Assembly: GCA_963921195.1 (NCBI GenBank)
Contig: OY992537.1
Coordinates: forward strand, 20,358,642 to 20,422,641
Length of the DNA: 64,000 bases
Reading direction: 5' to 3'
Source: Pegoplata infirma
Lineage: Eukaryota > Arthropoda > Insecta > Diptera > Anthomyiidae
This document shows, in pieces, positions 40,621 to 51,138 of this stretch. Below the pieces are notes generated by a model, which was not told the origin of the DNA, ran no database searches, and worked only from the letters and a program-made list of their open reading frames with translations. The translations under genes and the position numbers were made by a program. Each line of letters opens with the position of its first letter. Position 1 is the first letter of the stretch.

Positions 40621-43545
40621 CAATTTGCAGTAGACAAAGTTAACAATACTAAACGTTATTAATATCAAACGAATATTATTTTAACAGATGTTATGTAGGT
40701 AATTTGTTAAGCTTTAATTTAAGCTTGGTAGCGTCCAGATTGAGTAAATAATAAATGTGATACGAGGGTCAATCCGGAAAATAAAATTATTTATAGATAT
40801 TTATCAGAACATTTTTCTCCACTCACTTTTCCCTGGTTCTTGAAACAAACATTTAAACTTAGTCTGAGTCAAATCAGAACATCTTATTCCATGGCACCCT
40901 TCGATCACAGTTCAGAGTTTTTGGTGAACATTTTCTAAAAAAAAACAATTTTTTGGTCGAATTTGGCTCAAATTAATTTTTAATGAAAGTTTGTCTCAAG
41001 CTCTATAAATTGGGTTAGGTAAAGAAATTTTGAGGTTGTTTTTTAAATATTTTGATCATAGGAAAACATCGCCATTATTTGTAAATTTCAAATAGCGATA
41101 TCTCTAAAACCGTTCGACTCACTTTTTGGTAAGACTTATATATTTCAAACAAAACCAAAAAAAAAAAACAAATTAAAATATGTTGCACAACAACAAAATT
41201 ATAATATTTTGAAGTTTTAATTAAGGAATTTTTCAACACATTTGCTTACAAAAAGTACAAAACATAGTGATCGAGAAAAACTATGAGTAAGTCCGTGCTC
41301 TATGGAATTCAACCAAACCGTTTTTTTATATGAGAACCTTCGCATAAGTTTAGAGATAGAGATTCAAAATGTTTGTTGCAACTCTATGCAACAAACATTT
41401 TGAAAATTTTGATTTTCGTTAACCCACAGTATGCAGTGAAACTGTAATAAGTATTAGATGAAACTGAAACTTTCCAAAACCTCTACAAAATTATTATTTT
41501 TTATTTCGTTTTTCATATTTTTACTGCCACATGTTATGAAAACAAAATGAGAAAATATATCATTGACGATATAAGTATTCACAGGAGTAGTAGAAATTGT
41601 AACAAACAGTTACAATCACATAAGTACAATATGAGAATATTAAAAAAGAAAAAAAACGAATAAAATGCTTAAGCTTTAATCCTTACAAATTGCACATATT
41701 CGCAATAATATGGCTTTGGATTTGTTAGCTTTATAATTTTATATATTTCTGTCATTTTTTATTGTACGTTTTTCGTTTATTTTATGTCTCAATGGATCAG
41801 AATTTTTATGATGAAATCGTGGCAGGCAGTATTTAATAAGTTTTTATTTTGCCAAAGCCCACAACCGCCCTTCTGCAATTTGCAAGGAAGGTTGATGAAG
41901 GGTATGCCATCTAGCAACTCTAAATCTCATGTTGCTCAGTTTTATTTTCTCGTATTTTGTGTCCTTTTAATATTATTAAACATCCAATATTGTCATCATA
42001 TGAATCATAATAATATCCTTAAGGTTTCTTGAATGTATGAGTTTATATAAACGAGAGTGTTTGTATTTTTATTAGGGAGGAAAATAATTTGTGTCATTGG
42101 CTGAGAAGAAAATATTTAAGCTCTGTTTTATTTAAAAAAATCTCATCAGATTGATAAAATGATTTCATACCTTAAGGTAATTTTTTCTGAAATAGATTCC
42201 CATCGCAGCAGATTCTTTGATAATCACTACAAAATTTTAGATGTTTCAACAAAAATTCTGTTATGTCAAACCAAATTCTGTGAAAAAAATCAAAATTATG
42301 TGAAAACAATCAAAATTTTGGTTGCTGCAAGTGAAATTTTTTTTTTTTTGGTTGTCACAATTAAATTTGCCTTTTTGTTGTACGCTCGAGATTTTTAATG
42401 AACATAAATATTTGCCCCCCTTATACACATATCCATTTTGTACATTTATGTATTTTATGAAGAAGCTTTCAAAACCCATTAAGCTTATGTTGGGGGCAAA
42501 ATCAAGATAAAAATTGGATTTATGTGCATTTAATGATGAGACAAATAGGATGGATTTTGCGGTTCGTTTATTATTACTGCCCATCCAGACATGTTTTTTT
42601 TTTTACTGTTACTTCGGTTTTCTGCTGTTTATTCTTGCGAAATTACATTAATGGTGTTTATGGTTGTACACGATATTCATGTCATAGTGCAGATATTATT
42701 TGTACAAATTTAATTTAATAGTTATGAAGTGGCAATAAATTTTTGGAAATTGCGAAAATGAAACTCATTAAATTTAATTGATTTTTTTTTTTTGGAAAGT
42801 TAAAGCACAGCAAAAATAGGCTTATGTTAAATACGGAAAGGGGGTTAATGTTTGTACTCAACCGTTTCAATATCCACAATTATTTCAATTTAACATCCAT
42901 AATTGGGAAATTTTGACTTTTACTAAATTTTTTATTGAACAAAAAGAAAAATAAAATGCTCACAAAAAAAATTTCATCAAAAATTGTTGGAATATCTTTT
43001 TTCAGAAAGGCCCTTTCCACAAAGAAGTGTGGTTAAAAATTAATACATTGCTTTAACGATCTGAAAGCTTTAAAAAAGTTTTTAACAAAAAAAATTCATA
43101 AAATACTCTGTAAAATGACTGTAATCTCAATTCAACAGATATTGACAGAGTTTTCTGTTAAAATACAAATTTAAAGAAAATATCTTGTAAAAAGTACCAC
43201 AAAAAGTTATAAAAAAAAAAATCTTCTCAGAAATTATAAAAAATTTTAAAATAGCAGGTATTTAACTAAACTCTGTAAATTTACTGAGTTTTTTTCTGTG
43301 AAATTTTGGTTGCATCAAATGCATTTTACAAATTTATGTAGATTTACCGAGTTTTCTTTGGTAAATTGTTCTTTATTTAACCAATATTTTACTAGAAACT
43401 CTGTAAATTAACATTTTTTTTGTCAAAATCATTTTACTCAGTTTTATAGTAAAATTACCAACTCTGTTAAATTAGCAGAGCTTTTCTGTAATTTAACAGA
43501 GTTATAATCGCGGCCTTGACCTGTTGTTATCTTTTTAGGTGTTTT
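40621..43545. other. Non-coding DNA; AACTCTGT-type MITE remnants at its right end
   Basis: No host exon recognised, although several short frames occur (41784-42032, 42159-42398, 42261-42584). From about 43080 to 43510 the words CTCTGTAAATTTACTGAG, AACAGAGTTTTCTG and TTAACAGAGTT recur on both strands, like a decayed MITE without clear ends. 41.4-42.9 kb looks like ordinary unique AT-rich DNA. Confidence 0.45.
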
Positions 43546-44392
43546 TATACCCTCCACTCTAGTGATAGATGGTATGTATAAGTTTGTTATTCCGTTTGTA
43601 ACACCTCGAAATATTGGTCTAGGACCCCATAAAGTGTATATATTCATGATCCTCGATCGATTTTAAGACGACATCGCTAGGTCCATCCGTCCGTCTGCCT
43701 GTCCGTCCGTCTGTCCGTCAGTCTGTCTGTTGAAAACACGCTAACTTTTGAAAGATTTTACGGAGGCTCCTGAAGTTTGGTATATATGTTGGGTATTTAC
43801 CTGATCAGGTTGGTATAGCAATCCAGCGAAATCGGTCCAGTGGTTCAAAAGTTATGAGTAAAAGACTGAATTTCGGCAAGGGTTTTTCGCGAATTTATGA
43901 GATAAAAAGCACGCTAAATTTCGAAAGACAATCCTGAGGATGCTGGAGTATTTGCCGTTCCTCTGGTCCGGTTCGTTTTAAATTTCAGCCAAATCGGTCC
44001 AGGGGTTCAAAAGTAATTAGCAAAACCGTAAATTTCAGATTAGTTTCACCTTAAATTTATGTTGTGAAAACCCGTTAAAAATGTTTTAAAAACATTTATA
44101 AGTCACAAAAATATTTTACAACGTATTTTTGTCACTCAAAAATATTTACACACTAAAGAAAACATAAAATACACTCAAAAAAAATTTTACACTCAAAAAA
44201 AAAATTAGTAAATTATTTTTTTTTTCAAAAATTAATGAAAAAAAATAGTTTTACACAAATAAAATATTTCTAATCAAAAATTTTATTTTTTTCACGTTAG
44301 AAAATTTACTATCACTTAAAAAGGGCATTGTGGAGGGCATTCATAGATTCGGCCAAGTCGAATTTAACTTTTCTACTTGTTTCATTTTCGTG
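43546..44392 (-). mobile_element. Dipteran interspersed repeat, fullest copy
   Basis: Read on the minus strand it begins AACAAGTAGAAAAGTTAAAT plus the CGACTTGGCCGAATCT head (44390-44345). It ends with the GTCCGTCCGTC stretch (43684-43730), GATCCTCGATCGATTTTAAG, TCGAAATATTGGTCTAGGAC and ATACCCTCCACTCTAGTGAT (43548). This shows how the separate heads (20.0, 45.7, 55.2 kb) and tails (16.3, 29.3, 40.5, 53.6, 63.4 kb) belong together. Non-coding. Superfamily not determined. Confidence 0.7.
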
Positions 44393-45358
44393 TTACCATT
44401 TTGTTGGCTATAAAAGAGTCAATATTAACTCTCTCATATTTTTATTTTTGGTGTTGTTTTTATTTATGAAATTTGCTAAAAAAATGGGTACAATCTAGAT
44501 AAACACAATTTTTTTTAAAAAAAGTTAACTTTTTATTTATTTATTTTTTATTTTTAGTTTATTATTTTGCATCATTCAAGCCCTTGTCTTGTTATTCTTT
44601 TTAACATTTTTATTAGGTGAAAAGTGTTTTAAGTGTTTTCAAGCACGAATGCCAGCCACTTTACTTAATATACTTTTCTGTTAGAACTTCTAGGTATACA
44701 TAGCATGGTTGTAAACCATTTTAACAAAAAAAAAACTATGTTAAACAACTATTCATTCACTTATTCATCTATGTATTATCTGTGGTTTCTATTTTAACAT
44801 CTAACTTTGGGCCAGGAGTTAAAACATTTTCATTAAGATTTCAAGGTAAATTTGACGGGACTATTTTTAGATTTTGAAGATTGCCGGAGAATTTTAATAC
44901 TCATCCGATTACATTAAGACCATTGTCAAAAGATCATTGTAAAGGAAAGCTGTCACATATTGGTAAAATGCGATTACAAGACACATAAAATAAAATCATA
45001 AAATACAAGTCAACAAACAGCAATTGTGAATGTCCTAAACTGATATCAACCAAACATTTAGTAAAAACGGCATCCAGTTAGTCAATAATACAAAAACTCG
45101 ATTTTGTTTTCAACAAACTACGTCAAATAATTTTATTTCAAAATAAACGGGGAATTTCAACAAATCATAAGTGGCAGTTTATCAATAAGACAAATAACCC
45201 GTTTGTTATTGATGTTCAATGATTTGTAAATAAAACAGATTTTTTTCATATTTTTTCTACAATTTATATCAATAAATACAAAGAGCTTTGTCAATCTAAC
45301 AAAATCGTATTTTTTTTTAACAAACGCTGTCTATAAAGGTATTGGTAGCTTTTGTAAA
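44393..45358. other. AT-rich non-coding DNA
   Basis: A CAACAAA...CATAAG / GTTATTGATGTTC-type weak inverted pattern lies at 45060-45250 (AACAAATCATAAG against CAATGATTTGTAAAT). No clear ends or coding sequence. Confidence 0.45.
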
Positions 45359-45632
45359 CCCAGTGAAAAATGTTCAAATGTGAATCATATATATTTCACA
45401 TATGATTACATATATGAACATATATATTTAATATATGAGCATATACGAAAATTGGCGGCATATGGACAGACATATATGAAACATATATGAACACATATGC
45501 ACATATATGAACCCATGCCATATATGTACACATGCCGCCAATTTTCGCATGTGTAACATATATTTACATATATGAACATACATGTCCATATTTGGACCAC
45601 ATATGATTCATATATGAACATTTTTCACCGGG
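45359..45632. mobile_element. 274-bp palindromic MITE, CCCRGTGAAAAATGTTC ends
   Basis: The ends CCCAGTGAAAAATGTTC and GAACATTTTTCACCGGG are inverted. The inner block CGAAAATTGGCGGCATATGG (45447) is mirrored by CATGCCGCCAATTTTCG (45531-45547). Between them ATATATGAACATATA-like words repeat many times. Practically the whole element can fold on itself. No clean target duplication was read. Confidence 0.78.
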
Positions 45633-45725
45633 AAGTATAAAACAAAAACGACAACATGCTCTCTCTCTCGTGTATTTTGTTTTTTTTTATTTTTGCCTGT
45701 ACTTTTTAAAAAAGAAGACAATTAA

Positions 45726-45795
45726 AAACAAGTCAAAAAGTAAAATTTGGCCTTGCCGAATGTAGTGATACCCTCCACAATTTCTAAAAGATTAT
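45726..45795 (+). mobile_element. Dipteran repeat head fragment
   Basis: AACAAGTCAAAAAGTAAAAT, TGGCCTTGCCGAATGTAG and ATACCCTCCACAATTTCT. Ends abruptly just upstream of the Jockey-like element. Confidence 0.65.
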
Positions 45796-45841
45796 TAAAA
45801 AAACTTTATTTAAAAGGAAATTACTTAAACAAGAGCAAAAA

Positions 45842-46116
45842 TCACGTGACAACACAGGCTACGAGGTGATGTCGACAGATTTTGTCTCACTCCTTCGGCT
45901 GCCACACACTTAATGTGTGTCAGATTAAAATTAGCCATTTAAATGAAACTTTTGAACAAATTAAATATCGGAATTACTCCTCTTTGTGTTGAATAACACG
46001 TATTCACCATCATTCGTGTTGTATTCATTTGGCAGAAACTTAATCAATCTTTTCTTTTAACAAAATTGTGTTATTCCCATTGTTAACACTTAGTAGGACT
46101 TTTCAAGTCTTGAAAA
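45842..46116 (+). promoter_or_regulatory. Leader region of the Jockey-like element
   Basis: Shared with 33425-33725. Contains CACACACTTAATGTGTGTCAG (a hairpin), ATTAGCCATTTAAATGAAAC and TTTTCAAGTCTTGAAAAA (palindromic). Jockey-type elements carry internal promoters in their 5' regions; that this is one is inference. Confidence 0.4.
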
Positions 46117-46149
46117 ATGTCCGTTAAGTTTGAACCAGCACAAGGCTGA

Positions 46150-47300
46150 GTGTAAACCAGCACAAGGCTGAGATATCTAATTTTTTGCACAACAATAACA
46201 TCGATGTGTTATTGTTATCAGAAACCCACCTCACAAATAGATATAATTTTCAAATCCTAGGCTATACATTCCACAAAACAAATCACCCTGACGGTAAGGC
46301 TAACGGTGGTACAGGTATTTTGGTGAAAAGAAGAATTAAGCACCATGCTATGGAAACTTATTCTACAATCTACCTTCAAGCCACCTCAATACATCTTGAT
46401 TGTGTAGGAGGAGGACTAACTCTGACATCAGTTTACTGTCCTCCGCGATTTTCAGTATCTAAGATACAATTTGAAAATTTTTTCAAGACTCTTGGTCATC
46501 GCTTCCTAGCTTGTGGAGACTACAATGCGAACACACCTATTGGGGTTCACGTCTAATAAACCGTAGGGGAAGACAGCTTTACTGTGCTCTTATTGATCGG
46601 AGAAATAGTCTGGACGTTATATCGCCTGGCAAGCCGACCTATTGGCCTTCAGATCCAGGAAAAATTCCCGATCTTATCGATTTTGGGATAATGAAACATA
46701 TCGAGAGAGGTAAGTTATCTGCTGAAACATCATTTAATCTCAATTCAGACCATTCTCCAGTAATATTAACGTATTACGATGAACCAATTTCGGTTAAGAC
46801 ACCCTGTGGACTCACTTCGTCAAAGACGAATTGGTTAAAATATAAAAAGTACATTAGTAGCCACATCCACATTAATCCATCTTTGGAATGTGAGGGGGAT
46901 ATAGGTGAATGTGTCCAGGACTTTACGTCCATTCTGAGATCAGCAGCAGAGCACTCTTCGTCTTCCGTTACCGTTGCTTCCTCTAATCGCAATTTTTATG
47001 TTTCTAACTCTGAAATCGAGCAACTACTGGCCATCAAAAGAAGGCTAAGAAGAGAATGGCAAAACAGTAGATCCCCTGCTGCAAAGCAGAGGCTGTCTGA
47101 AGCTAATAGAAACCTTAGAAAAGCCCTTCATTTGGAAGAGGATCGCATAAATAGCGTATATGTAGAAAGTTTATCGCATAAAAGTTCAGGGAACTATTCA
47201 CTTTGGAAAGCTACTAAGATTAAAGCACCGGTAGAGGGCGAAGTTTTAACGAAAATATTTAATGAGATCTTGCAAATAGGTTACTTTCCGGACATATGGA
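46150..47300 (+). pseudogene. Jockey-like endonuclease and linker to RT (two frames)
   Basis: Residues from NQHKAEISNFLHNNNIDVLL carry the endonuclease/exonuclease/phosphatase fold motifs: LLLSETHLT (catalytic Glu), GGTGILVKRR, SVYCPPR, GDYNAN (Asp/Asn, near 46518-46535), LIDFGIMKH and SDHSPV (Asp-His, near 46745-46762). All four key positions are present. One base is missing after about 46532, so the frame ending at 46556 continues in another frame as HTYWGSRLINRRGRQLY, which runs to 47377. The linker includes an Arg/Lys-rich stretch (IKRRLRREWQNSRSPAAKQR), usual between EN and RT. The N-terminal beta strand of EN is lost. In the living element this domain nicks target DNA to prime reverse transcription. 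Confidence 0.82.
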
Positions 47301-47600
47301 AAGCCTGGAAAAGATTTAACTTTAACTTCGTCATACAGACCTATAAGTTTACTTCCGTGCCTATCAAAGCTGTTTGAGAAGGTTTTTCTTCAAAAGATTC
47401 TTCCAATTATCGAAAGTTCAAACAGTATTCCAGCTCATCAGTTCGGCTTTCGTGAAAAGCATGGAACCATAGAGCAAGTGAACCGCATAACTTGCGAGAT
47501 TAGGAAAGCCTTTGAAGAAAAAAAAATATTGTTCTGCCGTTTTTCTGGATGTCGCTCAGGCTTTCGATAAAGTATGGCACGAGGGTCTTTTATATAAAAC
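47240..47600 (+). pseudogene. Jockey-like reverse transcriptase, N-terminal part
   Basis: VLTKIFNEILQIGYFPDIWK opens the RT region. A short deletion and frame change near 47300 remove the usual stretch before KPGKDLTLTSSYRPISLLPC (from 47301). It continues LSKLFEKVFLQKILPIIESS, HQFGFREKHGTIEQVNRITC and, after an extra A in a poly-A run (47517-47527), SAVFLDVAQAFDKVWHEGLL. The last piece is RT motif A with its catalytic Asp. The frame ends at the Helitron-like insertion. Confidence 0.82.
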
Positions 47601-47816
47601 TAGCTGACCCGGCAAACGTTGTTTTGCCCTGAAATATTTTGATTTTGTCTCCAATTATTTATTTTTTTATAAATTAATCTTAAGTACGATAAGTAGCAGT
47701 GCAACATAATCAAGATGAAGTGAAACTCTTTCTGTTATATTTTAAATATCGTTTATTTAAATAAAAAAGACATGACCTTAAAAGGGTGTTTAAGAAATAT
47801 CTAAAACATTAAAGTA

Positions 47817-48120
47817 TTAATGGTGTACTTTTCCTTGTATTTTAAAAGTTGAATCAAAATTGCGACCTTGAACATCAGTGTTTGTAATAATTTTGATAAA
47901 TTGGAGTGTTTGTAATAATTTTGATAAATTGGACATTTCACCAATAGCGATTTTCTCATGAGCACTGTAATTTATGTCTGGTTCGTAAGCGAAAGCCAGA
48001 CGGTTAAATGGGGTGATCGAAGCAGCTCGGGTTATACGCATTCTTTCGCGATTTGCTAATCTATTATTATCGGGCGCGTCGAGTGTACCGAACAATGTTT
48101 CCTCCTCTAGATCGGGTCGG
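47817..48120 (-). pseudogene. Fragment similar to the N-terminus of Helitron Rep/helicase
   Basis: Read from about 48120 downward: LEEETLFGTLDAPDNNRLAN, RERMRITRAASITPFNRLAF, AYEPDINYSAHEKIAIGEMS. The 'N/D-Y-x-x-H-x-x-I-x-I-G-x-M' pattern is what precedes the Cys-rich segment of Helitron proteins. Here the text breaks off before the Cys residues into a tandem 28-bp duplication (SKLLQTLQFI / KIITNT, 47880-47937). Short, without Rep HUH or helicase motifs, certainly non-functional. Identification is from motif memory and tentative. Confidence 0.45.
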
Positions 48121-48394
48121 CATTATTTTAAAACAAATAGGATTTTCCGGAATTTTGAATTATTATTTTTTATTGAAACTTAAATTCTTTTACAAATTGT
48201 TTTAAGAAAATTTTTAGTATATTTACAATTTTTTATTTTTGAATGCCCATAAAAGAAATTGTCATGAGGAAAAATACATTTTGAGTTTGAGTAAAATGTC
48301 TCCAAAAATATGAACATCTAAATAGCATAACATTGACGCCACATATCGGGTTCATTTATACATTCACAATAATATGATGAAGAAAAATACATAC

Positions 48395-48720
48395 CATCTT
48401 AAATTCCGGGAAATTAGACTAAAATTAAGAAGTTTGTAATAACTTGAGCCCCAGCGCCATCTTCCGGTTCAACATTTTTATCAGGAAATGTATTTCTGTT
48501 TCAGAAATATATATTGTAAGTTTAGCAAAATTGTACCATAAATACAAAAACAAAAGAATTTTGTAAATAATTTCTCCCCAGCGCCATCTACCGGGTCCAA
48601 ATTTTGTCAGGATACTTATTTTTGTTTAATAAATATATTTTGTGAATTTTAGCCAAATCGTACCATAAATAAAAAAAATTGTAATATTACGACAACAGCG
48701 CCACCTATCGTTATTAAACT
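48395..48720. repeat. Three tandem ~125-bp units (CCCAGCGCCATCT)
   Basis: GCCCCAGCGCCATCTTCCGG (48449), CCCCAGCGCCATCTACCGGG (48577) and ACAGCGCCACCTATCG (48694) each head or end a unit that also contains TTTCTGTTT...AAATATAT and TTGTACCATAAATA. They are internal to the Helitron-like insertion. Confidence 0.75.
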
Positions 48721-48837
48721 TAAGAGAAACCTGGCTCCTGACTAAACTTATATATTGTCCGAGTTTGGTGTCAATCGATCCAGCGGTTCTTGAGTTTTTG
48801 TAACACGTACCCGGCACAAACGTTTTTATATATTAAG

Positions 48838-49704
48838 ATAAAACATCACCTACCAACTATTACACACAAACTTTTAGAGTCTTACCTTCTTAATCGCTAC
48901 TTCAGGGTGAAATATCAAGAAACCACAACTTCTGATTATAAAATGAATGCAGGTGTTCCTCAAGGAAGTGTTCTCGGCCCTGTTCTTTATCTCATATTTA
49001 CGTCAGACTTGCCGATATCTGAACATATTACAACATAAACATTTGCGGATGATACTGCTTTAATAAGCACTCACTCAGACCCATATGTTGCCTCCTTGAG
49101 ACTTAACAACCATCTTACAGCTGTGGAGACGTGGTTCAAGAACTGGCGGATTAAAGTAAATGAACTTAAGAGCAAGCACGTTACGTTTACATTTAGAATG
49201 GGGTCTTGTTCCCCTGTCTCATTAAATGGTGTAATTATCCCACAGTCTGAGAGTGTTACATACCTTGGTATTCACTTGGACAGACGTTTTACATGGCGAA
49301 AACACTTAGAAGCCAAGAGGCTTCATATGAAGCTAAAAGCCTGCCAACTACATTGGCTAGTTAAAAAGCAATCAAAGCTAAGCCTTGACTCTAAAGTCAT
49401 CCTGTATAATTGTATTATAAAACCAATATGGACTTATGGTATCCAACTGTGGGGTATGTCTAATATTGAGCTTATACAGAGGGCACAATCCAAAATTCTG
49501 AGGATCATTACGGGAACTCCCTGGTACGTCAGAAATATCAACATTCACCAGGACTTAAATATTCCGTTTGTAAGAGAAGAGTTTAATGACATCAGAACGA
49601 AATACGTTGAAAAGCTCAGGAACCACCCAAATACATTGGCGAGAGCCCTTACTCGAACCCAAACGCACACCAGACTGCAACGTGCTGACTTACCGCCCAT
49701 TTAA
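48838..49704 (+). pseudogene. Jockey-like reverse transcriptase, C-terminal part
   Basis: KHHLPTITHKLLESYLLNRY, NAGVPQGSVLGPVLYLIF (RT motif B, QGSVLGP), then TAA at 49036-49038, then TFADDTALISTHS (motif C, FADD with both Asp, 49042-49053). The frame is then open to 49704: VETWFKNWRIKVNELKSKHV, SVTYLGIHLDRRFTWRKHLE and IVLYN-like CIIKPIWTYGIQLWG. The end RTQTHTRLQRADLPPI is the usual short C-terminus without RNase H. A single nonsense codon lies between motifs B and C; otherwise this half is well kept. Confidence 0.85.
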
Positions 49705-49819
49705 TTTAGAGGCCCGTTCTTCAAAATGGCTCCTAGGGAGTAACTAGTATTTAAGTTAGTTTTATAAGATTTATACACTTATTGTTAGGCCAAGAATAGG
49801 CAGATTCAATAATCCAGAT

Positions 49820-49845
49820 AATAAAGTATTTAACAAAAAAAAAAA
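49820..49845 (+). promoter_or_regulatory. Polyadenylation signal and A tail of the Jockey-like element
   Basis: AATAAA (49820-49825) precedes a run of 11 A (49835-49845) about ten bases downstream. This marks the 3' end of the retrotransposed RNA copy. Confidence 0.75.
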
Positions 49846-49856
49846 GTTTGAATTTT

Positions 49857-50740
49857 TGTTTCATATCGACATCTCCACTTAGCCTGTGTTTTCACTTGAT
49901 TTTTTTTCAGATTTTCTCATTATACACTCAAAAAAAAAAACTTGTAAAGTTACCAATAAATCTCGTGATTTTACGAGGCTATTCTCGTAAAATATGACGT
50001 AGGTAAAATTCTCGTAAAATTACGAGGATTTTCTCGTAATTTTGAATGCACCAAAAATTGGTAAAATAACCAATTTAATTGGTAAAAATACTGTATTAAA
50101 ACCGGAAAAATACAAAAAAAAATTATAAACTTACAAGAAAAAATGGTAAATATGTTTAATTAAAAAAATGGTAAATTTACAAACCAAAATGGTAAATTTA
50201 AAAAAAAAAATTTTTTTTTCCTCGTAATAAAATCATTTTTTTGTAAAATAACTGTTTTTTTTTTGTAAATTAACTACTCCTCCTTAAATTAATCCTCGTA
50301 ATAAATTTTTCAAAATTTTGTCAACTTTTTTTAAATATTTTTCAATAAAAAAAATACAAAAAAAAATAGTTTTTTTGTTAAACAACATAAATAAACATAA
50401 TTTTTGTAATATAAAGTTTTTTTTTGTAATTCAACTAGAATCCTCGTAATAAAAACTTTGTTGTAAAATTACAGTTTTTTTTTGTAAGATAACCTTTCAA
50501 AATGGTAGAATACAATTACGAAAATAAACTTGTAAAATTACCAATAAAACTGTAGTTCTCGTTTGAGCAAAGTACAAGATTTTTTGTTAAAAAACAAGGA
50601 AAATTGTTAAATAATGGTAGAATGGGATTACAAGGCATTTTACCAGGCGTTTTACCAGTTTATTTTTTTGAGTGTACAACAGTTATTATTTCTTACAAAT
50701 AATTATTATGGACTCAAACTGAACTAAGTAAAAATTCAGT
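49857..50740 (-). repeat. Inverted duplicate of 33343-33475, split by a CACTC element
   Basis: Immediately after the A tail, the reverse complement of 33343-33475 appears (CGACATCTCCACTTAGCCTG, TTTCAGATTTTCTCATT), is interrupted at TA by the 750-bp element, and resumes (ACAACAGTTATTATTTCT, ATGGACTCAAACTGAACTAA). It includes the first ~45 bases of the Jockey-like leader facing the opposite way. Confidence 0.85.
49925..50674 (+). mobile_element. CACTC-family TA element, complete 750-bp copy
   Basis: The ends CACTCAAAAAAAAAAACTTGT and ATTTTTTTGAGTG are inverted, with TA at 49923-49924 and 50675-50676. The empty site is present in reverse complement at 33395-33412 (TTGTACAATG), so one TA became two. 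It is almost identical to the outer parts of the copy at 20061-23012, which implies recent spread. Contains no reading frame; long runs of CTCGTAAAATTAC-like words on both strands. Confidence 0.92.
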
Positions 50741-50969
50741 TAAAAAAAAATTTTGAAAAAAAAATTTCCGCGAAAAAAAAAATTTGGTAAAAAAAAATCC
50801 GCGATTTTTTTTTTGTCAACAAATATGTTCGTACTTGTTTAAATACCATTTGGTGTTTAATTATGTTCACATATGTCAACGAGCCACTGATTTTAAGCAT
50901 TTTGTATTTTTAGGTTATGTTGAATGTACTAAAATTGTTGAGGTGTCCTTACATTTTCGTTCGTAACTT
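50741..50969. other. Short non-coding interval
   Basis: Poly-A/T runs with CCGCGAAAAAAAAAA and CCGCGATTTTTTTTT (50768, 50808), which can pair as a small hairpin. Confidence 0.4.
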
Positions 50970-51138
50970 TTGATCCGCTGAACCGATATCCCTCACGTGC
51001 AACACCAAACTTCTTGAGAAAACTTCTAACAAATATGTTAAGTTTCCGTTTAATATTTTGGCCGTGATCACCGTTTCCACAGACAGACAGACAGACATCG
51101 CTAGAATGTCTTAAAATCGATCGGGGATCATAAATATA
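50970..51138 (+). mobile_element. Dipteran repeat tail fragment (CAGACAGACAGACATCGC)
   Basis: GCTGAACCGATATCCCTCAC, CAGACAGACAGACAGACATC and AATGTCTTAAAATCGATCGG. It ends exactly where the large fold-back begins (GGGGCATTCCATGTCAAATC at 51140). Confidence 0.6.

Larger units (their letters stand above)
47601..48837. mobile_element. Helitron-like insertion (TAGCTGACCCGGCAAACG...TTTATATATTAAG)
   Basis: It interrupts RT between AFDKVWHEGLLYK and KHHLPTITHKLLESYL. Its left end is TAGCTGACCCGGCAAACGTT and its right end contains ACCCGGCACAAACGTTTTTA, a diverged direct echo of the left end, then TATATATTAAG. ATAAAAC occurs just outside both ends (47594-47600, 48838-48844), a possible 7-bp duplication; Helitrons usually make none, so the class is uncertain. 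The minus strand holds a fragment similar to the N-terminal part of Helitron Rep/helicase proteins. Three ~125-bp repeats with GCGCCAYCT lie near the right end. Confidence 0.6.
45842..49845 (+). mobile_element. Jockey-clade non-LTR retrotransposon, decayed and interrupted
   Basis: Order: leader 45842-46116, truncated coding start, apurinic-type endonuclease, reverse transcriptase, 3' end. The 3' end has AATAAA (49820-49825) and an A run (49835-49845). EN and RT motifs are described separately. The expected first reading frame (gag-like) is missing. After ATG at 46117 only a few codons precede a duplicated AACCAGCACAAGGCTGAG (46134 and 46155) that leads straight into the endonuclease, consistent with an internal deletion. 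A Helitron-like element (47601-48837) splits the RT. Several frameshifts and one in-frame stop make it inactive. The clade is inferred from SETHL, GDYNA, AFDKVWH and FADD context and the absence of RNase H. Confidence 0.85.

Noticed and set aside
42159..42718. Cluster of overlapping short frames at 42.2-42.7 kb as a gene
   Set aside because: Frames on both strands overlap, have biased composition and show no recognisable motif, and no splice or promoter evidence was seen.
45406..45621. Cys-rich frame on the minus strand
   Set aside because: It is the reading of ATATGTTCATATA-type words in the 274-bp palindromic element.
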